From an uncultured Prevotella sp. (GTDB lineage: Bacteria > Bacteroidota > Bacteroidia > Bacteroidales > Bacteroidaceae), in contig CAKMOD010000085.1 in the NCBI GenBank assembly GCA_927910885.1, positions 1 through 11,831 of the forward strand: a DNA stretch of 11,831 nucleotides, in the 5' to 3' direction. Position 1 is the stretch's first letter. Each line of letters starts with the position of its first letter. Shown here one piece after another: positions 1 through 6,300 of the stretch. Made by a program: the position numbers and the translations under genes. The notes beneath the pieces are model-generated. The model was not told where the DNA came from. It did no database searches and worked only from the letters and a program-made list of their open reading frames with translations.

Positions 1-12
1 ATATGAATTATA

Positions 13-89
13 TAGTAATCATAACTATGACGTACTAATGAGAACTCTGTTCAAATAATGATAAGTTATTGTAGTAATCATAATTATGA
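13..89. repeat. Imperfect 18-bp direct repeat pair in AT-rich DNA
   Basis: TAGTAATCATAACTATGA at 13-30 recurs at 72-89 with one mismatch (C to T). A shortened third echo, TAATCATAAC, lies near 129-138. The copies are separated by AT-rich filler. They could be a remnant of a dispersed repeat or simple low-complexity drift; no function is evident. Confidence 0.4.
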
Positions 90-172
90 ATTTTTGAATT
101 TTGAATTATGAATTTATTTGTAAAAATATAATCATAACCAAAATTCAACAGATACTCTTTTTGCTTCGAAAA

Positions 173-257
173 GACGCCCTATTGGCTTCTTAAAGATGCC
201 CTTTTGAGGTCTTACTAACGCCCTTTTGCAGCCTTACTAAGCACCTTTTTTATTACA
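173..257. repeat. Degenerate 22-23 bp tandem repeat, about four units
   Basis: Four consecutive units begin at 173, 195, 218 and 240. Each opens with a variant of GAYGCCCTTTTG and the middle two close with CTTACTA. The first unit has CCCTATTG, and the last decays to AGCACCTTTTTTATTACA. The regular 22-23 bp period and the matching start and end words make this a real tandem array. From memory, similar ACGCCCTTTTG strings recur between genes in Prevotella genomes, so this is probably one copy of a dispersed family. It contains no palindrome and no ORF. Confidence 0.65.
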
Positions 258-601
258 TCCTCATAACTCTCTATTTATCTGATAGTTACAAACACACTTA
301 AAACTCTTGTTTTATTCTTGTGAAAAGCAGTTTTAGGAGCCAAACATGTCAAGTTATTTCACAAACATAAAAGAAGAGGTAGATTCAAGTAGCAAGTGAA
401 AATCATCTTTCATTTCCTCAATATACCCACACGAAAAAAACAAGAGAAGAAGATCGTAAACAAAAAATGGGATTACCTTCGTAAAGGCAACCCCGTAAAA
501 CTATTGTAACTTAGGATTATTTTATACAATAAGGATACTGCTTCCAACCTAATGGAAAGGTTATTATACAGAGACTTATAACGCCTTTAGATAAAAATCT
601 A

Positions 602-1811
602 TTAACGTAACTTATAGCCCTTGAACGCATAGAACAAGATATAACCAAAGCATACAAAGCAAAGACCATAGGCATATCGAGCATCTGAAACATCCTTTAA
701 AAGACCAAACAGTACTGTAATTGCTGCTCCACCAATAAGTCCCATCGTCAAGAGTGACGAACCCTTCTTGGTAAACTTACCCAAATCCATCAATGCCAAA
801 GGCCAAAACGCTGGCCACATCAGTGAACATCCTAAAGCCATGACACCAACACTATATATACTGTAAATTCCAGGAAGAACAACAACGAGGGTCGTTCCCA
901 ACAAGGCTACGAATGAACAAATCTGCAAAGCACGTGTCTGAGAAAGATACTTAGGAATCAGAATAATTCCTGCTATATATCCAATACTAATACTAATCGG
1001 AGTTATCCAAGAATAGTTTTCAGGATGAGCAAGTCCTAACTCATTCGCATAGTCTATGAGCGTTCCCAACACGATAGTCTCTGCACCAACATAAAAGAAG
1101 ATGGCAATAGCACCCAGAACCAAGTGTGGGAACTGGAAAACAGACTTTTTGCTGTTTGCATAAGCAGATACCTCTTGATTAGTCTCATCAGTATCATTAC
1201 TATCTTCACCCGCTGCTTTCACCTCTGGCAATGGTGATAAAAGAGCCACTACACCCAAAGCAACGAAAAGACATATAATCACGGCAAAGGGCTTGCCTAA
1301 ATCTTCTATAGCAACACTACCTGAAGCACCTGCGAAAAGAGCAATAAAGAGGGGTGACACTGGCCAAGCTAACTTATTTATCATACCCATAATAGAGATA
1401 CGCTTTGCAGCACTCTCCGTTGGTCCTAATATCGTAACATAAGGATTTATAGCTGCCTGCAAGAAGGTGTTAGCTGTTCCACAGAAAAAGGAAGCTGTCA
1501 AAAATAAAAGGAAAACTCTTTGCATCTGCCGAGAAAATAAACACTCCAAAAGCTACGGCAAACATTCCGAACGCAATAGCCATCGTACGCTTATATCCTA
1601 TCTTGCTGATTAACATTCCCGCAGGATAGCCAAAGATAAGGAATGGCAAGAATGTTGCACCAATGAGCATATATGCTTCCATTGAAGAAACGCTTAACGA
1701 CACCTTCAATACTGGAACCAACAATGAATTTATACCCAAGGAAAATCCACAAGTGAAAAACATAAGCCCTAAGAATGCCATAGGGACAAGGAAACTCTTT
1801 TGTTCTTTCAT
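602..1811 (-). pseudogene. FucP/GluP-family sugar:proton symporter (MFS), frameshifted
   Basis: This would be a 12-helix inner-membrane transporter that takes up a monosaccharide with protons. The N-terminal part, from Met at 1811 (MKEQKSFLVP), carries the first helices and the KIGYKRT loop after helix 2. The remainder, in another frame, carries LQAAINPYVTILGP, the hallmark of the FucP/GluP/NagP group, and FFYVGAET in the second half, ending at a stop at 602. The frames join cleanly (SFP to LFLTASFFCG) if one T is removed from the TTTT run at 1506-1509, giving about 402 residues, close to the family's usual 400-440. Where E. coli FucP has Glu135 in its ETxANPY motif, this protein has Gln, as I recall for glucose/galactose and N-acetylglucosamine members; substrate is therefore unresolved. 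An in-frame Met at 1847 is an alternative start, but 1811 puts helix 1 at the usual place. The lesion is either a recent inactivation or a homopolymer sequencing error. Confidence 0.85.
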
Positions 1812-2063
1812 AAATCTATTATGCAACACTATTGATGAATACTTCACTTAAATAATATGGGACAACATGATATCTTCTCTTGTTGATTAGAGTAATGTTA
1901 TGTCCACGAACAAATCCCTAAAATCTATCATCAACAACTGACATACTCCATCATATTAAACTGTTGGAAGACCCAACAAATTTTATCCTGTATTCTGCCA
2001 TTTCAAGATAAAACCTAACCCAAGTGTTGCAATAAAAGTCACATTAAATCTTGATTGACGATG

Positions 2064-2071
2064 CAAAGGTA
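2064..2071 (-). promoter_or_regulatory. Bacteroidetes-type -7 box for the sugar transporter
   Basis: Read on the minus strand, this is TACCTTTG, a perfect match to the Bacteroidetes -7 consensus TAnnTTTG. The -33 region is only a T-rich stretch that overlaps the ispH terminator, so it is weak. Transcription from here would give a leader of about 245 nt before the transporter start at 1811. The leader (1812-2063) holds no sizeable ORF, only a small GTTGG/CCAAC hairpin (1963-1977). Confidence 0.5.
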
Positions 2072-2077
2072 TAAAAA

Positions 2078-2119
2078 AAACGCGAAAAAACTATCACAAC
2101 TTGATATTTTTTCGCGTTT
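2078..2119 (-). terminator. Intrinsic terminator downstream of ispH
   Basis: A perfect 13-bp inverted repeat (AAACGCGAAAAAA at 2078-2090, complement at 2107-2119) encloses an inner 5-bp stem, TATCA/TGATA, with a 5-nt loop. On the minus strand the stem runs into eight consecutive T residues (2080-2073), 30 nt after the ispH stop. Poly-A/T on both sides of the CGCG core would let it work in either direction, but only ispH reads into it here. Confidence 0.85.
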
Positions 2120-2148
2120 AATCTCTTTATTTGAGGATTATAAAGCTA

Positions 2149-3156
2149 TTATTTCGTACGCCTGAGTATCTCATCACGGCATTCTTCCATCAGCCATTTT
2201 GGCGTACTCGTAGCCCCACAGATACCTACTGTTTCAACTCCTTCAAACCAACTCATGTCGATTTCATCCGCACTCTCAACTTGATGGGAGTTTGGGTTTA
2301 CACTCAAACATTCGTGAAAGAGAACCTTACCATTCGAACTCTTACGACCAGCCACAAAGAGTATCAAGTCGTGGCGAGCAGCAAAGGTTGAAATGTTTGG
2401 CATACGATTAGCAACCTGTCGGCAAATTGTGTCAAAGCTTTGGAACTTAGCCTTAGGCGAAATATGGCTTTGGATATATTCGATAATCTTATGAAACTCA
2501 TCCAAACTCTTTGTTGTCTGTGAGTAGAGATAAATATCATTATTAAAGTCTAACGCCTTAACATCTTCAAACTTCTCTATCACAATTGCATGACTATGCG
2601 TCTGACCTACAAGTCCAAGCACCTCGGCATGACCATTCTTTCCAAAGATAACAATAGAAGAGCTTGCACTTGGTTCCTGTCCTTCACCCACAGCTGGGGG
2701 GAGAGAAACAGAGGAAGTAGAGGTTTCCGCCACTTCATTCGTTACTGGCTTGAGGTTTGAAGCTTCATCAACAGAAGCACCACGCTTTGACGATATCATA
2801 TATGAAGGTTGACGACCTTTCTCATACTGTGTCTTAATACGACGCTGGAGAGCAAGAACCACAGGACAAGTAGCATCGATAATCTCAATGTTGTTACGTC
2901 TTGCAAGCTCATAAGTCTCAGGTGGTTCGCCATGTGCACGCAGTAAGACCTTCACGTTATGAAGTTCGCGCATCTGCTCATGATTAATCGTGATGAGCCC
3001 TTTCTTTGTGAGGCGTTCCACCTCCATACTGTTATGTACAATATCACCTAAGCAATAGAGCTTTGTACCCTTTGCCAATTCTTCTTCGGCTTTCTTAATA
3101 GCAGTGGTCACACCGAAGCAGAACCCACTACCGTTATCAATTTCTATTTGAAGCAT
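2149..3156 (-). CDS. ispH: 4-hydroxy-3-methylbut-2-enyl diphosphate reductase
   Basis: This is the last enzyme of the MEP isoprenoid pathway, a cytosolic [4Fe-4S] reductase that converts HMBPP to isopentenyl and dimethylallyl diphosphate. The three cluster cysteines are present: Cys13 (GFCFGV), Cys97 (ATCPVV) and Cys244 (TICRQ). Substrate-site residues also match: His41 (IVHN), His75 (AHGEPP), His176 and Glu178 (GHAEVLG), the Thr pair in SQTTKS (212-217), Ser-Ser-Asn 273-275, and Ser317 in GATSTP. The protein is 335 residues against a usual 280-320; the excess is a Ser/Pro/Glu-rich insert at about residues 115-167. The start is the Met five residues before the invariant N-terminal motif region. 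The alpha-2-macroglobulin gene ends 164 nt upstream and I see no TAnnTTTG box in the gap, so read-through from that gene is possible. A strong terminator follows. Confidence 0.95.
   Translation of the reverse strand: MLQIEIDNGSGFCFGVTTAIKKAEEELAKGTKLYCLGDIVHNSMEVERLTKKGLITINHEQMRELHNVKVLLRAHGEPPETYELARRNNIEIIDATCPVVLALQRRIKTQYEKGRQPSYMISSKRGASVDEASNLKPVTNEVAETSTSSVSLPPAVGEGQEPSASSSIVIFGKNGHAEVLGLVGQTHSHAIVIEKFEDVKALDFNNDIYLYSQTTKSLDEFHKIIEYIQSHISPKAKFQSFDTICRQVANRMPNISTFAARHDLILFVAGRKSSNGKVLFHECLSVNPNSHQVESADEIDMSWFEGVETVGICGATSTPKWLMEECRDEILRRTK
2656..2815 (-). other. Low-complexity in-frame insertion inside ispH
   Basis: Codons for about residues 115-167 of IspH encode a Ser/Thr/Pro/Glu-rich stretch (for example SLPPAVGEGQEPSASSS) between the helix ending RIKTQYEKGR and the strand IVIFGKNGHAEV. 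In IspH of related bacteria these two elements are joined by only a few residues. The frame is kept on both sides and no catalytic residue is touched. The PPAVGEG string resembles translated intergenic repeats of the PSPxGEG type that I recall within Prevotella proteins. I see no long palindrome in the DNA. Its boundaries are approximate. Confidence 0.6.
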
Positions 3157-3233
3157 TTCTTTTTAAGAAGTTAAGGAGTTGCGAAGTTATGGGAGTTAAA
3201 ACAACACCCACTGCTCCACAACTCTATCATATA

Positions 3234-3339
3234 ACTTGTTCACTTGTCAACTCGTAAACTTATCTACTCGTAAACTTGTTAACTCGTAAACTTAAATAAC
3301 TTGTCAACTCGTAAACTTGTCTACTCATCAACTTGAATA
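3234..3339. repeat. 16-bp tandem repeat with 41-bp higher-order unit, running into a coding 3' end
   Basis: The units are variants of ACTTGTCAACTCGTAA at 3242-3257, 3258-3273, 3274-3289, 3299-3314 and 3315-3330, preceded by a half unit at 3234-3241. Nine-base spacers ACTTAAATA (3290-3298) and ACTTGAATA (3331-3339) create a 16+16+9 = 41-bp super-repeat, present at 3258-3298 and 3299-3339 with about seven mismatches. The right-hand super-repeat contains the stop codon and last codons of the alpha-2-macroglobulin gene (stop at 3321-3323). Confidence 0.8.
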
Positions 3340-6300
3340 ACTTCTGCGCCAGTACGTCCACTATACTCAGGAGCGTATGCACATTGCGCAGTGCAGGTTC
3401 CAGTCTGATAAACACCTGCTCGGTCAATATAATATTCTGTTTCAACGACATGCTTACCCTTAGCCATTTGGTCAAAGTAGTAATTAGTCGTGTAATCCTT
3501 TGGAGCAATGTAATACCCCCAACGATAACCACTCAACTGACTAACAGGCTCAAGGCAGGCAGCACGCTTATCAACTACTTGTACAAAGTCGTAATCACGG
3601 TCGGCAATGATCGTCAAACGGATACGCACCTTGTCACCAACTTTAAGGTTCTTACCTCTCTTCAACAGTACACTATCGACCAAGACCTCACGCTTAATCT
3701 TCAAGCCAGATGAAGCATCAGAGATATCTGTTGACGTCTGGAAGAACTGTGCATAAACAGCACCCCAACTTGTGCCAGTACTTGCCTTGCTGATAACCAA
3801 ATCATGACTTTCAGACGATTGGAAATCAACAGTCTGTGTAGCCTTCACATAGCCCAAACCTGCCGTAGGCTGTGTTGTCTGCAAAGGCTTGTTATCAAGC
3901 ATCAACGTAGCATGCTCTCCATTCTGCATCAACCAATTGCCATTGTTCATAAATGCCCAAATAGCATTCACTGAGTTCAATGGTGTATCCCAAGCCTGCG
4001 TACGCTTCTCCTGTAAGAGCCAACGCTGCATCTCAACAAGCGTCTTACCATCAGTCGGAGTAATCGTCTTTATCGCCTCAATAGCAGCCACCTCTGTTGG
4101 AATTTTATAATCACGCCAGCTGTAATAAGCGTTTTTAGAATCGAAGTAACGTCCCTTTTCCTCCGTATAAACCGTATATTCCTTGATACTCTGCAGGTAT
4201 TCGCGTGCCTTTTCCACCTTACCATACTGCTGAAGGATTACAGCTGTATTCGCTTTACCATAGATAGTTAAGTCCGTAGGCTTCTTGGTCAAGCGATCAA
4301 TGAGATACTTTATGTCATTTGTAGCTCGGTCGTGATAGAACAAAGCATTGGTGTAAAGATAATCACAGAGTGCGTCAGAAGGGAACAATGTTGTGTTATA
4401 CTTCTTCTCATCACGCTTCATTTCAGCCACACACTTTGCCGCCATCTTATCCATAAATCGGAAAGAAGCATTAATCATATTTGTTACCTCTGGAGTTGGA
4501 CTTGTAAGGTTCTGCAAACGGGCAAGTGTCTTCGTCACCGCAACAGTCATATAAAGACTTCCCTTCATTCCTGGCCACCAAGAGAACGAACCATCAGAGT
4601 TTTGCAGTTTCTTTAGACTTGAGAATGTTGATGTCAATTTGTTCTGCAACTGATTCTCATCCAAGAAACGCACGAGCTGCTGTTTTTGTTCGCTTTCATT
4701 CTTAGCATCCATCACCCAAGGAGTTTCATCAAGTGTCAAAGACTTGAGTTCTTGGTTCTTCTCCAAAGCCGACATCATTGACGTTTCCTTACCCGTCTCC
4801 TTCTTCCATTGCTCGATTGTCTGCTTAATCGATGGTGAAGTACTTATAATCTGCTTACCTAAACGGTTTGCATAATAAGCCGAAACAAGACTGATAGCAT
4901 TCTTTTCACTTGCATCTGCGACATAAGGCAATGCCTGAATCATCAGCCAATTAGGGTTATTGGTGTACTCTACTGTCAGCTTCTGGTCCGTACTCTTCTT
5001 TGGGAAAAGTTTACCAACATTAATCGTCTTCACGCCTGCTTCATTCTGTGTGAATGGGTAGGTGTTTGTTACATACTCCTTATTCTGAAGTACTGAGAGG
5101 TAATGTTGCTCACCATCAGAGAAACCATCGCCCTCAACCGTGAAGCGAACAACAAGCAAGGACTGGTCAGCTGTAAGTTTATTTGCGTTCTTTGCTAATA
5201 AAGAAGCTAAGCTATAAGTTGCTGAACCACTCCCCTGTGCCTTCAAAACAACAGCTTTACTATCCGTAAAGAGCACCTTCTCTGTTGCAGGATCAAGGAT
5301 TTCAACCTTTGCTTTTGCATTGATTTCCTTCTCAGATTGGTTGAACAAACGAGCAGAAACCATTGCCTCATCACCGATACGCACGAAGCGAGGCATATTA
5401 GGCTGCACCATCAATGTCTTCTGAGCAACGATATCATCAGAAAGAAAACCATTGTTCATATCCTCATCGTGTGCCAATCCCATGAAACGCCAAGTAGTAA
5501 GGCTCTCTGGAAGCGTAAACTTAATACTTACATTACCCTTTCCATCCGTCTGCAACTGTGGATAGAAGAAGGCAGTCTCATTGAGATTCTCACGCATAGA
5601 AGGCTTTACATTCTTCGGTTCGTCCTTCTCTTGTTTTATCTCCTCATCTTTCTTTACTACAGGAGCAGTAAATTTCGCTTCCGTTTTCTTTGTAGGTCCA
5701 AAGCCAACCGTAACGACCTCATTCATAGAAGACTCCTTTGCAAAAGCCATTGTCTTAACGGTACGCGTCATGCTTACCATTCGGTCTGCTCTTGCTGAAT
5801 AAAAATAAGCCTCTGGAGAATCATATTGTTCTAAGAAACGACTATCAAATTTCGAGAAAGACAACCTGTCTACATCAAATACTGGGAGAAAAGCTTCCCC
5901 TGAAAGACCAAAGCCTGAATAATAAGGACTCTCCCAGTTAACAGATGTATAGTTAAGCGAGAAGAAGTTGCCTAAGTACCATGAATTAGACAAGAACTGA
6001 TCAAGACTCTTGTCATAAAGTGTTGCCATCAGTTGAGCATTGGCAGCCTTGCCATCAGGACGATTAATGGTTACTGTCCATTCCTCTTGCTGTCCTGGAA
6101 TAAGTTTATTACGGAAAGTCTTCCATTTCACAATTAAGCTCTTATCTGGTAACGGACGCGTAATCCTCTCTGAATGAGAATACATTATGCCATTCTTTAC
6201 CCAAGCATAATTAAGAAATATCTCATCACCATACTCTTCCTTATAGACAAACTTGCGTGTCTGTATACTATTGCTTTGATTGAAAGAACCTGTTTCAATC

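Larger units (their letters stand above)
1..601. other. Gene-free AT-rich intergenic region
   Basis: I find no convincing gene on either strand. The left 120 bases are very AT-rich, with repeated GAATTT/GAATTATG words. Positions 173-257 carry a short tandem repeat, listed separately. The rest (258-601) is unremarkable downstream flank of the transporter gene. A 7-bp inverted repeat TAAAACT/AGTTTTA (299-305 and 329-335) has a 23-nt loop and no T-run, so it is not a good terminator. A 5-bp AACCT/AGGTT pair near 547-563 is also too weak to call a terminator for the transporter gene ending at 602. Confidence 0.6.

Noticed and set aside
173..257. CRISPR array
   Set aside because: Units are contiguous 22-23 bp tandem repeats with no unique spacers, and no cas genes are nearby.
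346..399. 17-codon plus-strand ORF (MSSYFTNIKEEVDSSSK) with AGGAG a few bases upstream
   Set aside because: Very short, resembles no family I recognise, lies in repeat-flanked gene-free DNA, and no promoter box is seen; the spacing to AGGAG may be chance.
540..601. Terminator for the transporter gene
   Set aside because: Only a 5-bp AACCT/AGGTT stem with no following T-run on the minus strand.
2131..2391. Plus-strand open frame opposite ispH
   Set aside because: Antisense to a clear ispH with all catalytic residues; no domain or promoter of its own.
3234..3339. CRISPR or iteron origin
   Set aside because: Head-to-tail 16-bp units without spacers, overlapping a coding end, with no replication initiator gene nearby.
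3260..3532. Minus-strand open frame across the 16-bp repeats
   Set aside because: Its C-terminal part is translated repeat and its N-terminal part is out of frame within the alpha-2-macroglobulin gene.
5337..5802. Two plus-strand open frames opposite the alpha-2-macroglobulin gene, Cys/Phe/Ser-rich
   Set aside because: Shadows of the Lys/Glu-rich linker on the other strand; no recognisable domain.
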